From NCBI GenBank assembly GCA_038210495.1, contig JBBQWR010000007.1, forward strand, positions 75,550 through 139,549: a DNA stretch of 64,000 nt. The letters are read 5' to 3'. Under the pieces are notes generated by a model, which was given only the letters and a program-made list of their open reading frames with translations, was not told the origin of the DNA and searched no databases. The DNA comes from JBBQWR01 sp038210495. Its GTDB lineage: Bacteria; Planctomycetota; Planctomycetia; Pirellulales; DATAWG01. Positions 8,240 through 17,013 of this stretch are shown piece after piece. The position numbers and the translations under genes are program-made. The first letter of the stretch is position 1, and each line of letters opens with the position of its first letter.

Positions 8240-10132
8240 GTGCCGATGCCGCCGTTTGCCCGTAATTTGGTTGTTTGGCTCATCTTGGCGATGTGCGTCG
8301 CGGCGACTGTCTGGGCCGTCTCATTTCGTCCGACTCCAAAGGCAGACTTCACGTTCGTCAATTCGGCCGAAATTCAATCGGTCGATCCGGCCGTCATCAC
8401 GGGCCAAGTCGAGGGCCGTATTTCCGACGCACTCTTTGAGGGGCTGACCAGTTGGGACCCGAAAACGCTCGCCCCGCGACCGGGCATGGCGGAAAGCTGG
8501 ACGATCTCCGAGGACAAGCTGACGTACACGTTCAAGATTCGCCCCGACGCGAAATGGTCGGACGGGTCGCCGCTGACAGCGCACGACTTCGAGTGGTCGC
8601 ACCGTCGAACGCTCGATCCGCAAACCGCGTCCGAATATGTCTATCAATTGTTTTACGTAAAAAACGCGGAGAAATACGCCAGCGGCCGTGTCGAGGCCGG
8701 GGATCGCGTCGAAATCGAGCTGAATACTCCTCCGCGCGGAGGACCGCTCCATGCTCGGGGCGAAGTGCTCAAAGGCAAGTTCGTGAGCGTCACGCCACCG
8801 TTTCCGAAAGCGGATGAGCCGGAAAAAAAGGCGCCCAAGCGTGTCTACATCGTCGAGATTGATGGCCACCGGCGGAGCTTCGAACCCGGCAAAGGCGACG
8901 GCGACGGGGGCTGTAAGCAGGTGCTGTTGGACTTTGCCGAAGTCGGCTGCCATGCGCTCGACGACAGCACGTATGAAATAACGCTCGGCTACCCCACCGC
9001 GTTTTTTCTTTCCCTCACTGGCATGTACACGCTCTACCCGGTCAATCGGCCGTGCATTGACGAATATGGCTTTCCTGAATGGACGAAGGTCGAATACTTG
9101 GTGACCAACGGTCCGTATCGCCTCAAAGAGCGATTACTGCGGGAACGCATCCGCCTTGTGAAAAGCGATACTTATTGGGATCGGGAGCACGTCAAGCTGG
9201 ACACGATTGACGCCTTGGTCATCGAGTCGGAGACCACGGCGCTGAATTTGTATCTCAAGGGAGAGGTCGACTGGATTCCCTCGGTCCCCACGACCATCGT
9301 CAAGCAGCTCATCCAAAAGTATTCGCGCGAGTTGACTCCGACGCCGTACTTTCAAGCCTATTTTTACCGGATCAACGTAACCCGCCCACCGCTGGACAAC
9401 CCGCTCGTGCGTCGGGCGCTTGTGCTGGCGCTCGACAAACGAGCCATCGTCGAAAGCGTCACCCGGGCCGGCGAAACGCCTGCCCGAAGTCTCGTGCCCC
9501 CCGTGATTAAAAACTATCCGGGATTCACGAGCTACGAATCGGGCATGTGCGGCGATTTTGATCCAGTTGAGGCTCAAAAGCTGCTTGCTCAAGCTGGCTA
9601 TCCAGGCGGTCGCGGGCTGCCGAAAATTCCGCTGCTTTACAACTCCGACGAAGCCCACAAGATGATCGCCGAATTGGTGCAAAGGCAATGGAAGGAAAAT
9701 CTTGGAATCGATGTCGACCCGCAAAACCAAGAATGGAGCGCGTATTTGGCGGCCCAAAATCATTTGGACTACTCGATCTGTCGAGCGGGCTGGATCGGCG
9801 ACTATTTCGATCCGGCGACATTTCTGGGAATGTTCGTCACGGGAGGCGGCAACAATGAAACCGGCTGGAGCAATGCTCGCTACGACGAATTGATGCGCAA
9901 CTCGGACCGCGAGCCGGATCCCACCAAGCGGCTGCGGCTGATGCACGACGCCGAGGAAATATTGATGCGGGAACTGCCGATCATTCCCGTCTACTTCGGC
10001 GTCTCGAAGAACATGGTCAAGCCCTACGTGCATGGACTGTACGGCAACGTGCTCGACGTGCATCCGCTCGGTCGATTGTCGGTCGATCGAGACGAGAAAA
10101 CCGAGTTCTTGAAGTCCGAGGGCTCGCGGTGA
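8240..10132 (+). CDS. oppA: Oligopeptide ABC transporter substrate-binding protein (SBP family 5)
   Basis: This protein captures peptides outside the inner membrane for the OppBCDF translocator. The 630-residue product starts with a hydrophobic segment (about residues 8-26) that looks like an uncleaved anchor or signal peptide, because no lipobox is visible. The SBP_5 fold follows: FTFVNSAEIQSVDP, FEGLTSWDPKTLAPRPGMAESW, the TYTFKIRPDAKWSDG segment and a late YFDPATFLGMF region. Residues about 150-235 form an extra charged insertion (GRVEAGDRVEIE... to DGGCKQVLLDFAEVGC) not typical of E. coli OppA. Its TGA overlaps the GTG of oppB, showing translational coupling. Confidence 0.9.
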   Translation: MPMPPFARNLVVWLILAMCVAATVWAVSFRPTPKADFTFVNSAEIQSVDPAVITGQVEGRISDALFEGLTSWDPKTLAPRPGMAESWTISEDKLTYTFKIRPDAKWSDGSPLTAHDFEWSHRRTLDPQTASEYVYQLFYVKNAEKYASGRVEAGDRVEIELNTPPRGGPLHARGEVLKGKFVSVTPPFPKADEPEKKAPKRVYIVEIDGHRRSFEPGKGDGDGGCKQVLLDFAEVGCHALDDSTYEITLGYPTAFFLSLTGMYTLYPVNRPCIDEYGFPEWTKVEYLVTNGPYRLKERLLRERIRLVKSDTYWDREHVKLDTIDALVIESETTALNLYLKGEVDWIPSVPTTIVKQLIQKYSRELTPTPYFQAYFYRINVTRPPLDNPLVRRALVLALDKRAIVESVTRAGETPARSLVPPVIKNYPGFTSYESGMCGDFDPVEAQKLLAQAGYPGGRGLPKIPLLYNSDEAHKMIAELVQRQWKENLGIDVDPQNQEWSAYLAAQNHLDYSICRAGWIGDYFDPATFLGMFVTGGGNNETGWSNARYDELMRNSDREPDPTKRLRLMHDAEEILMRELPIIPVYFGVSKNMVKPYVHGLYGNVLDVHPLGRLSVDRDEKTEFLKSEGSR

Positions 10133-11046
10133 TTGCGTTCATGTTCAAACGACTGCTGTGGATCGCGCTGACGTTGTGGGTCGTGTTCACGATCACCTTC
10201 GCGCTGATGCGATCGGTGAAAGGCGGCCCGTTCGACCGAGAGCGTCCAATGGCGCCCCAAGTGAAAAAGAACATGGAGCGCCGGTATCACATGGATGGCA
10301 CGTGGCTCGAGCAGTATGGATACGAGTTGGGCCGCGACCTGACCGGGGATTTGGGGTTTAGCACGCGACTGGAAGATTATTCGGTCAACGAAATCATCGC
10401 CGACGGACTCCCGAAGTCTTTCACGCTCGGGATTTTAGCGATGATGTTCGCGATGTCGCTCGGATTCACGGCCGGCGTGATCTCGGCTATTCGGCGCGGA
10501 ACGCTTTTGGATTTCACGCTCATGTCGTTTGCGACCGCGGGCATCGCGCTGCCCAGCTTCGTCGTCGCCGGGTTGGCCATCATGCTGTTTGTGTTCGTAT
10601 GGCCCCTCTTTCCCGTGGCCGGGTTTGGCAGCCTGCGGCAGGTGATTTTGCCGTCGCTTTGCCTGGGGGCGCCCTATGCGGCCGAGATCGCTCGACTCGT
10701 GCGGACCGGCATGTTGGACGTGATGGGGAAAGACTACATTCGCACGGCGTATGCCAAGGGGCTGATGACGCCGGCCGTCGTGTTCAGGCATGCGCTGCGC
10801 GGCGCTCTCTTGCCGGTCGTGTCGTCGCTGGGCCCTGCGATCGCCGGCATTTTGACCGGTTCGATGGTGATCGAGTCGATCTTCGCAATCCCCGGGCTGG
10901 GATATCATTTCGTTCAATCGGCCTTGCAAAAAGACTACACGCTCGCGATGGGCTTGGTGCTGCTGGATACGACGCTGTTGTGCGTCATGAATTTGGTCGT
11001 CGATCTGCTCTACACGGTGCTCGATCCGAGAGTGAAGTTGGAGTAA
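10129..11046 (+). CDS. oppB: Oligopeptide ABC transporter permease OppB
   Basis: This is one half of the membrane channel of the peptide importer. The 305-residue protein has an N-terminal membrane helix (residues 5-25), a periplasmic loop, and five further hydrophobic segments typical of BPD_transp_1. The cytoplasmic EAA-type loop IRTAYAKGLMTPAVVFRHALR, which contacts the ATPase, lies near residues 204-224. The start is the GTG at 10129, which shares four bases with the oppA stop; an ATG four codons later is possible. It is followed after 7 bp by oppC. Confidence 0.94.
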   Translation: MIAFMFKRLLWIALTLWVVFTITFALMRSVKGGPFDRERPMAPQVKKNMERRYHMDGTWLEQYGYELGRDLTGDLGFSTRLEDYSVNEIIADGLPKSFTLGILAMMFAMSLGFTAGVISAIRRGTLLDFTLMSFATAGIALPSFVVAGLAIMLFVFVWPLFPVAGFGSLRQVILPSLCLGAPYAAEIARLVRTGMLDVMGKDYIRTAYAKGLMTPAVVFRHALRGALLPVVSSLGPAIAGILTGSMVIESIFAIPGLGYHFVQSALQKDYTLAMGLVLLDTTLLCVMNLVVDLLYTVLDPRVKLE

Positions 11047-11053
11047 TTGCGTT

Positions 11054-12214
11054 TTGAGCGAGAAGCCGACAGACAATTCGATCGCCCCAGCAGCCGGATC
11101 CGCCGCCGCCGAGCCGCTCGATCGGTACGCGCAGTTATTGGCGGAAGCCAAAGAGATTCGTGGAACGTCTCTAGGACGCGACGCCTGGCGCCGGCTCAAG
11201 AAGAATCGCGTGGCGATCTTTTGCCTGGTACTGCTGGCGCTCATCGCCCTTTCGGCCGTTTTGACTCCGATCTTGCCGCTCCAGTCGCCCTACCGTCCCG
11301 ACTTGCAGAATACGTTTGCGGCCCCGGTAGCTGGGCCGCTGTTTATCGAAACGCTCCCCTCAAAAGCAGAAATGGATCGCGACCGCAGCGAAGGGGCGAG
11401 CGATTGGATCGATGTCGAGTTTGGTCAATTGAACGGGCTCAACCGCGCGCTCGTGAAAGCTCGCGTGGCGATGTTCGGCCGCTGGTCGCTCAATAGCCTT
11501 TGCGGCCGCGACGAATTGGGCCGCGATCTATTGGCGAGATTGTTTTGGGGGGCCAGGATTTCGCTGGCCGTGGGCGTCGTGGCGACGCTGGTGTCGCTGC
11601 TGATCGGCGTCTCCTACGGCGCCGTTTCAGGTTATTTGGGCGGTTGGATCGACAATCTGATGATGCGTGTCGTCGAGGTGCTCCACAGCGTGCCGTTCGT
11701 GTTCATCGTCATCTTTGTAATCACGATTTTGAGCGAACCAAGCACGAAAGCCTGGTTGGAGAGTCACGGCATCGACCGCATTACGATCTTCTTTGTAGTA
11801 GTGGGCGCGATTTATTGGATGACGATGTCCCGCATCGTGCGCGGGCAGGTGCTGTCGCTGAAGCACGAGCAGTTTGTCGAAGCGGCGCGTACGATCGGCG
11901 CCAGCCCGGCCAGGATCATTTTCCGGCATTTGGTGCCCAATTTGCTGAGCGTGATCATCGTGTATCTGACGCTGACGATCCCCCAGGTGATGCTGTTCGA
12001 AGCGTTTTTGTCGTTCCTAGGCTTGGGAGTCCAGGCGCCCAACGTGTCTTGGGGCCTGTTGGCCAATCAAGGCTTTCACGCGATTACGCCCGTGCAGATT
12101 TTTTGGTGGCTGTTCGTGTTTCCCAGTCTGGCCATCGGCGCAACGCTGTTTGCTTTGAATTTCTTGGGGGATGGGCTGCGGGATGCGCTCGATCCGAGAT
12201 TGAAGAACAAGTAA
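11054..12214 (+). CDS. oppC: Oligopeptide ABC transporter permease OppC
   Basis: This is the second channel subunit. The 386-residue protein has the OppC_N domain (LGRDAWRRLKKNRVAIFCLVLLALI, about 36-60), a long periplasmic segment, the family hallmark LCGRDELGRDLLARLFWGAR, then five membrane segments. The ATPase-contacting EAA loop (FVEAARTIGASPARIIFRHLVPN) is near residues 275-298. The start is TTG at 11054, the only initiator close to the oppB stop. Normally oppD follows directly; here about 950 bp of unrelated sequence separates them. Confidence 0.94.
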   Translation: MSEKPTDNSIAPAAGSAAAEPLDRYAQLLAEAKEIRGTSLGRDAWRRLKKNRVAIFCLVLLALIALSAVLTPILPLQSPYRPDLQNTFAAPVAGPLFIETLPSKAEMDRDRSEGASDWIDVEFGQLNGLNRALVKARVAMFGRWSLNSLCGRDELGRDLLARLFWGARISLAVGVVATLVSLLIGVSYGAVSGYLGGWIDNLMMRVVEVLHSVPFVFIVIFVITILSEPSTKAWLESHGIDRITIFFVVVGAIYWMTMSRIVRGQVLSLKHEQFVEAARTIGASPARIIFRHLVPNLLSVIIVYLTLTIPQVMLFEAFLSFLGLGVQAPNVSWGLLANQGFHAITPVQIFWWLFVFPSLAIGATLFALNFLGDGLRDALDPRLKNK

Positions 12215-12243
12215 CGGCGTGTCCAACATTGTCGACGATATAA

Positions 12244-12677
12244 TACACTGGCGCCGCTCAACGTAGTGCTTGGCCCCAAGGAGGCTTGGATGTGCGACAT
12301 TACGTGCGGCAAGAAGCATATCGGGTTGGAAGAGAATTTGCCAAGACGGTAACGCATCTTGGGAGAGAGAGTGGCCAGAACTCGGATTATACGACATCAG
12401 TGCTGTCTCAGGCTGGGGCGAAGCCTTTCATCAAGTGATCGCTACCACAGTCGCGGCGGGCGGTTAAATTCATTTCAATCTGACTGACGTAAATCTAGAC
12501 GACGCTTTTAAGGGCGATCCAGAAATGTTCGTCGGCCGGAACACGGAATACGAACTACAGCAAATTTTGCGGAAACCCGAGTGGTTTCGAAATACGGTGT
12601 TCTACTTGGCTGGCGTTTTGCTCAATTCGGAGCGATTGAACGATCTTGGGATTGTTGCAGCAGAGAATTCCGAGTGA
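12244..12677 (+). pseudogene. Decayed reading frame (toxin-like C-terminal domain remnant) inside the opp operon
   Basis: Three pieces read as one broken protein. Frame one gives DVRHYVRQEAYRVGREFAKT and so on to about 12370. A shift of frame is then needed to continue as EWPELGLYDISAVSGWGEAF to an in-frame TAA at 12465-12467. Directly after it the same frame continues IHFNLTDVNLDDAFKGD...TEYELQQILRKPEWF to TGA at 12675. The last piece has no start codon near its beginning. The pattern is of a C-terminal domain that has lost its 5' part and gained a frameshift and a stop. I do not recognise the family with certainty; the compact domain and the small gene 22 bp downstream resemble the tail of a polymorphic toxin with its immunity gene. 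That reading is an inference. Confidence 0.55.
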
Positions 12678-12699
12678 AAAACTAAGTCGGAGATGTGCG

Positions 12700-13068
12700 A
12701 TGGGAACCGGTGAATGTAAGGTCGCAAAGCAGTCGGGGCGGAAAGGCTATTTCGGCCGTGTCGTCTTGCAGACCGAGCCGAAAGACGATGGCCAAATCAC
12801 GGTCGAGTTCGATGAGCAGAATGCCTCTCGTTGGCAATCGGGGGCTCGTTTTGGCATCGACTATGCGCTGGAACATATTTCGAAGAAGACGTTCTTTCCC
12901 AGAGGTCTTCGAGTCATCGTTACTTCAATCGAAGGTCACGACGTGGATACCAGTTCGCTGCTGATAGCCTATGCGAGTTCGCATGCACTCATGCAGGCTT
13001 TAGGCGCGACGGTCAACGAGAAACCTAATCTTGACGCGGAAAAGGGGCTCGTTGTGTTTCCTAAGTAG
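12700..13068 (+). CDS. Stand-alone elongation factor G domain IV-like protein
   Basis: The 122-residue protein aligns over most of its length with domain IV of EF-G. AKQSGRKGYFGRVVLQTEP (about 9-27) matches the AKQSGGRGQYGHVV loop region. IEGHDVDTSSL (about 81-91) matches the YHDVDSSE loop, followed by an alanine-rich helix as in EF-G. These two loops form the domain tip that enters the ribosomal decoding centre. No GTPase or other EF-G domain is present. The ATG at 12700 is chosen because CGGAG lies 7 bases upstream; the frame is open 18 codons further with no ribosome site. It follows a decayed toxin-like frame and interrupts the opp operon. Function unknown: an immunity or decoy protein is one possibility, a ribosome-binding factor another. 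Confidence 0.7.
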   Translation: MGTGECKVAKQSGRKGYFGRVVLQTEPKDDGQITVEFDEQNASRWQSGARFGIDYALEHISKKTFFPRGLRVIVTSIEGHDVDTSSLLIAYASSHALMQALGATVNEKPNLDAEKGLVVFPK

Positions 13069-13161
13069 AGCGTCGGCCACCTGCTGCTCGGTCTCATAAT
13101 TACAGTGGTCCGAACGCCGTTACGATATCTTTCGTCCCCTCGGCAAATCGAGAGCACGACA

Positions 13162-14244
13162 TTGCCTCAACCGCTACTTGATGTCCGAGACCTTCAGGTC
13201 GAATTCAAAACCGACGCGGGAATCGTGCGCGCCGTCGGTGGACTTTCGTTTTCGGTGGAGGCCGGCGAAACGCTCGGAATCGTCGGCGAAAGCGGATCGG
13301 GCAAGAGTGTCACGAGCTTGGCCATCATGGGACTCGTGCCCAGACCGCCGGGGCGGATCGTCGGTGGCCAGGTTCTCTTCGACGGCAACGATCTGGCGAA
13401 ATACTCGCAGCGGCAGATGGCCAAGATTCGCGGCAATCGGATTGCCATGATCTTCCAAGACCCGATGACGTCGCTCAATCCGTTTCTCACGATCGCCCAG
13501 CAATTGACGGAGGTCACTCGGCTGCACTTGGGTTATGCGCCCCGCCGGGCGCTCGACCATGCCGTCGAGATGCTGGAGCGCGTCGGAATCCCCGCCGCCG
13601 CCCAGCGAGTCCATGACTATCCGCACGAATTTTCCGGCGGGATGCGGCAGCGAGTCATGATCGCGATGGCCCTATCTTGCAAGCCGCGGTTGATCGTCGC
13701 CGATGAGCCGACCACGGCGCTCGATGTCACCATCCAGGCCCAGATTATGGAGTTGATGGCCGAGCTGCAACGCTCCGAGGGCACGACGATCATCTTGATC
13801 ACTCACGACTTGGGCGTCGTGGCCGGGGCCTGCCGCCGAGTGCTCGTGATGTACGCCGGCCGCGTCGTCGAAGAAGCGCGAGTCGACGATCTTTTCGCGC
13901 GACCCAAGCACCCCTATACGCTCGGCCTGTTGCAATCGATTCCCCGCGCCGACGATGGGCGAGAGCCGTTGACGCCGATCCCCGGCCAGCCGCCCGATCT
14001 CATCGACCTGCCGAACGGCTGCCATTTTCGGCCACGCTGCGGCAATGCCATCGAGCGCTGCGCCGTCGAGTACCCGCCGCTCTATCCAGGCGTCGAGGGC
14101 CAGCGTTTTGCTTGCTTCAATGAAGTGAAGCAGATCGCCGGCGCCCGCGCGATCGACGCGGCGCGACATGCGAGCCGATCGATGACTGGCGGCGTGGCGT
14201 CTCCCGGCAATGTGGCCGGGCCAATCGGGAGGACGCCACCATGA
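13162..14244 (+). CDS. oppD: Oligopeptide ABC transporter ATP-binding protein OppD
   Basis: This ATPase subunit powers peptide import. Walker A GESGSGKS is at about 42-49 of the 360-residue product. The Q-loop FQDPMTSLNP, the ABC signature (SGGMRQRVMIAMAL), Walker B with LIVADEPTTALDVT and the switch histidine in THDLG follow in order. The C-terminal oligo_HPY region with cysteines (CHFRPRCGNAIERC) is typical of OppD. The TTG at 13162 is preceded by a GAGAG-type ribosome site and is preferred; a GTG at 13105 in the same frame has none. The stop overlaps the oppF ATG in an ATGA. Confidence 0.94.
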   Translation: MPQPLLDVRDLQVEFKTDAGIVRAVGGLSFSVEAGETLGIVGESGSGKSVTSLAIMGLVPRPPGRIVGGQVLFDGNDLAKYSQRQMAKIRGNRIAMIFQDPMTSLNPFLTIAQQLTEVTRLHLGYAPRRALDHAVEMLERVGIPAAAQRVHDYPHEFSGGMRQRVMIAMALSCKPRLIVADEPTTALDVTIQAQIMELMAELQRSEGTTIILITHDLGVVAGACRRVLVMYAGRVVEEARVDDLFARPKHPYTLGLLQSIPRADDGREPLTPIPGQPPDLIDLPNGCHFRPRCGNAIERCAVEYPPLYPGVEGQRFACFNEVKQIAGARAIDAARHASRSMTGGVASPGNVAGPIGRTPP

Positions 14245-15242
14245 GTGCCGCGAGTGGAATGCCGCTCCTCGAAGTCCGCGATCTGACCGTGCATTTTCCC
14301 TTTGCCCGAGGATCGTTTCTCAAGCGGCAGCGAGGGGTCATTCGCGCCGTCGATGGCATCAGCTTTTCGCTTCGCGAAGGAGAAACGCTCGGCTTGGTCG
14401 GCGAGTCAGGCTGCGGCAAAACGACGACGGCTCGGGCCATTTTAAATCTTGCGCCGGCCACCTCCGGCGAAGTCCTCTGGAAAGGCCAGCGCATCGATCG
14501 ACTCGGCGAATCGCGGATGCGCCCCTATCGCCAGCAGATTCAGATGATTTTTCAGGATCCTTTCGCGTCGCTGAATCCGCGGATGACCGTGGGGCGGATC
14601 GTCGCCGAGCCGATGGATATTTTTAGCCTCCATGCCGCCGGTGATCGCAAGCTGGAGGTAATGCGTTTGTTGGATATGGTGGGACTCAACCCGCGATTCT
14701 TGAACCGTTATCCCCACGAGTTTTCCGGGGGCCAGCGGCAGCGAATCGGGATTGCCCGGGCGCTGGCCGTGAACCCCAAGCTAATCGTGTGCGACGAGCC
14801 CGTCTCGGCGCTCGATGTCTCGATTCAGGCGCAGGTCATCAATCTGCTGATGGACCTCCAGCGGCGATTGGGGCTGAGCTACCTGTTCATCGCTCACGAT
14901 TTGTCGGTGGTGCGGCACATCTCGACGCGGATCGGCGTCATGTATTTGGGCAAGATCGTGGAACTGGCCGATTCGGCTGCGCTGTATCGCCAGCCTCGGC
15001 ATCCCTATACGCAGGCCCTGCTGTCCGCGGCTCCAATTCCCGATCCCGTGGTCGAGCGAGCCCGCCGGCGGACAATCCTCTCGGGCGACGTTCCGTCGCC
15101 GGACCGCGAGTACGCGGGCTGTCGCTTCGCCGATCGCTGCCCGATCGCCGAACCTCGCTGCTCGACAACGCCGCCGCCGCTCGAAGGTTCGCCGCATCCG
15201 ACGGCCTGTCTTGTGGCCAACGACTCCAAAGCCGATCGCTGA
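14241..15242 (+). CDS. oppF: Oligopeptide ABC transporter ATP-binding protein OppF
   Basis: This is the second ATPase of the peptide importer. The 333-residue protein begins LLEVRDLTVHFPF. Walker A GESGCGKTT is near residue 54, then the Q-loop FQDPFASLNP, the ABC signature SGGQRQRIGIARAL and Walker B LIVCDEPVSALDVS. The D-loop and switch (IAHDLSVVRH) follow, then a C-terminal oligo_HPY segment with AGCRFADRCPIAEPRC. All nucleotide-binding residues are intact. It is coupled to oppD by a 4-bp overlap and closes the operon. Confidence 0.94.
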   Translation: MSAASGMPLLEVRDLTVHFPFARGSFLKRQRGVIRAVDGISFSLREGETLGLVGESGCGKTTTARAILNLAPATSGEVLWKGQRIDRLGESRMRPYRQQIQMIFQDPFASLNPRMTVGRIVAEPMDIFSLHAAGDRKLEVMRLLDMVGLNPRFLNRYPHEFSGGQRQRIGIARALAVNPKLIVCDEPVSALDVSIQAQVINLLMDLQRRLGLSYLFIAHDLSVVRHISTRIGVMYLGKIVELADSAALYRQPRHPYTQALLSAAPIPDPVVERARRRTILSGDVPSPDREYAGCRFADRCPIAEPRCSTTPPPLEGSPHPTACLVANDSKADR

Positions 15243-15393
15243 GACATAAAGCGAATCGCCGAATAGCCCAAGGGTGGCAGGGATTGGAGCGAAAGGAAGC
15301 CCAGGGCGGCTCCAGTGACCTCGACGTCACTCTTCGGGGCTACGGCGAGGCGCCTCCAGCCGCCGGCCACCTTACCGCTCGGCCGAGCCATAG

Positions 15394-15870
15394 TCACTTG
15401 TTAGCGATCAGATCCAGACCGGCCAGGACTAACGCCCGACGGCGTCCCCAAGGCACATAGAGCGATCGCCACGTTTTCCAGGGCCACAGCGCCTGCTCCG
15501 ATGTTAACAGCAAACCATGCCGGAGCACTTGGCAGCCGCGGATCGCCGGCCAGGGAGTATGCGTGACCCGGCCGAAGAAGCGTTGATCGACTCCGCTGTA
15601 GTTGATTTCGTACTTCATCGGCAGAACTAGCCGCCATAGGGATATGAGCTGGACGGCGATCGCCAACAGCATCAGCGCTGCGCTGGCGGTTGTAATTCCG
15701 ACTATCACGCCGATGCCGACGGACGCAAGAAGAACCGGCCAACTTCGGCGCCACTCATCGACCATTGGCCAGCTCGTCCACCTGATCGATGGAAATGGCG
15801 CCACCGCTCCGCTGGCCGAAGCCGTGGCGGACGTTCGTTGCGAATGCGACGGAGTCGAGGCCGGGCTCAT
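15394..15870 (-). CDS. Uncharacterised two-helix membrane protein
   Basis: The 158-residue product has a serine-rich N-terminus, two adjacent hydrophobic helices (about residues 45-62 and 64-82) and a cytosolic-looking C-terminal region with tryptophans (PWPAIRGCQVLRHGLLLT). This arrangement resembles small bacterial proteins with two membrane helices followed by a PH-like domain, but I cannot assign a family. Its ATG overlaps the stop of the upstream gene (ATGA at 15867-15870), so the two small membrane proteins are translationally coupled and probably act together. Confidence 0.65.
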   Translation of the reverse strand: MSPASTPSHSQRTSATASASGAVAPFPSIRWTSWPMVDEWRRSWPVLLASVGIGVIVGITTASAALMLLAIAVQLISLWRLVLPMKYEINYSGVDQRFFGRVTHTPWPAIRGCQVLRHGLLLTSEQALWPWKTWRSLYVPWGRRRALVLAGLDLIANK

Positions 15871-16238
15871 TGATCTGCCGGTTGTGGCTCGTGGTACGTT
15901 GTCGCCGCCGACTGCACGAATACGGCCCGGGCAACCATCAAAAAGAAGCCGAGAATCAAAGCCGGAAAAAGTATCGACGCCACGAAAATCACCGGGAAAT
16001 TATCGCGCATCAGGACCAACATCGGCGGCTCGTCGCTGTGCGGAATCTCTCGGGCCACCGGGCCCGACCGGCCGTCTTGCTTGGCGGCCGCCTCTCGCCA
16101 CTGCTGCCAATCGCGGCGCTGGGTGTCCTGATCGGCGAGCATGCTGTCGCGAAAGTGCAAGACGGCCAGCGAGATCGAGACCAGCAACACCACATAGATG
16201 GCAAGCCAAGGCCAAGGGGATGCGAAGAACCGGTGCAT
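15867..16238 (-). CDS. Uncharacterised small membrane protein
   Basis: The 123-residue protein has an N-terminal membrane helix (about residues 9-26), an acidic/glutamine-rich middle segment (DQDTQRRDWQQWREAAAKQD) and a second helix (about 82-105). No catalytic motif is visible and I do not recognise the family. It is the first gene of a two-gene unit with the 158-residue membrane protein downstream, sharing four bases. The upstream 90 bp to queE show no clear promoter. Confidence 0.65.
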   Translation of the reverse strand: MHRFFASPWPWLAIYVVLLVSISLAVLHFRDSMLADQDTQRRDWQQWREAAAKQDGRSGPVAREIPHSDEPPMLVLMRDNFPVIFVASILFPALILGFFLMVARAVFVQSAATTYHEPQPADQ

Positions 16239-16326
16239 GGTCCTATTGTCTCATGGAACAAGCCGCGAGACTACTGGCGCCGCGGAGTCCACGATAGCGA
16301 ACTGACGATGCTGCAATTCTCTTGAA

Positions 16327-17013
16327 TCACGTGCCGCGAGCGTAGCCGTACCACTCGATTTGTCGCCGGGGGCAGAACGTAAAGCCTCGCTCCGCGCAAA
16401 TTGCCTCTAGCCATTGGCCGCGATCGGCCAATGACGCGGCGTCCGTCCCTTGCGGCATGAGCAGCACTCGGTCTCGATCGAGCTCGGGAAATTCTTCCAA
16501 ATAGGTCACCACTTCGTTACAGTCGGCAGGCGTGTCGATCACGAATTTAATCTGGTAGTCGTAGTCGCTCGTGAGTCGCCGAACCACATCGGGGGAATGT
16601 CTCGCATGTTCGTGACGGCGGCGCCAATGTGGCTCGCTCTCCGCGGGCGGCGCTGAATTGGACAGCTTCGGGCTGATCGACATCAAATCGCATTCGACGG
16701 GCAAATAAAGCGTGCCGGCCGTTTCGATCGTGACGTGCCGCCCGGCTGCGCGCAATTGACTCGCGAGCGGGATCAACTCGGCGTGCAACAAGGGTTCGCC
16801 GCCCGTCAGGACGACGTGGCGACAGTCAAACGAGATAGTCCGCCGGAGGATTTCATCGACCGAGAGGTCGTCTCCTTCCGGCTGCCATGAAGCATACGGC
16901 GTGTCGCAAAACCAGCAGCGGAGGTTGCAGCCGCTCGTTCGGACGAACACGCTGGCCGTTCCGGTGAATCGGCCTTCGCCTTGCCGCGATCGGTAAATTT
17001 CGGCGACTCTCAT
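16327..17013 (-). CDS. queE: 7-carboxy-7-deazaguanine synthase (radical SAM) QueE
   Basis: QueE converts 6-carboxytetrahydropterin to 7-carboxy-7-deazaguanine, a step towards queuosine and related deazaguanines. From the ATG at 17013 the product is 228 residues. The N-terminal substrate loop is IYRSRQGEGRFTG, followed by the radical SAM cluster motif CX3CX2C (C29, C33, C36) in CNLRCWFC, then VVLTGGEPLLH. The start is fixed by the 4-bp overlap with the queC stop and by the conserved N-terminus; 36 further open codons upstream lie within queC in another frame. Confidence 0.93.
   Translation of the reverse strand: MRVAEIYRSRQGEGRFTGTASVFVRTSGCNLRCWFCDTPYASWQPEGDDLSVDEILRRTISFDCRHVVLTGGEPLLHAELIPLASQLRAAGRHVTIETAGTLYLPVECDLMSISPKLSNSAPPAESEPHWRRRHEHARHSPDVVRRLTSDYDYQIKFVIDTPADCNEVVTYLEEFPELDRDRVLLMPQGTDAASLADRGQWLEAICAERGFTFCPRRQIEWYGYARGT

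Noticed and set aside
12239..12244. TATAAT before the decayed frame as an active promoter
   Set aside because: No -35 hexamer lies at a suitable distance.
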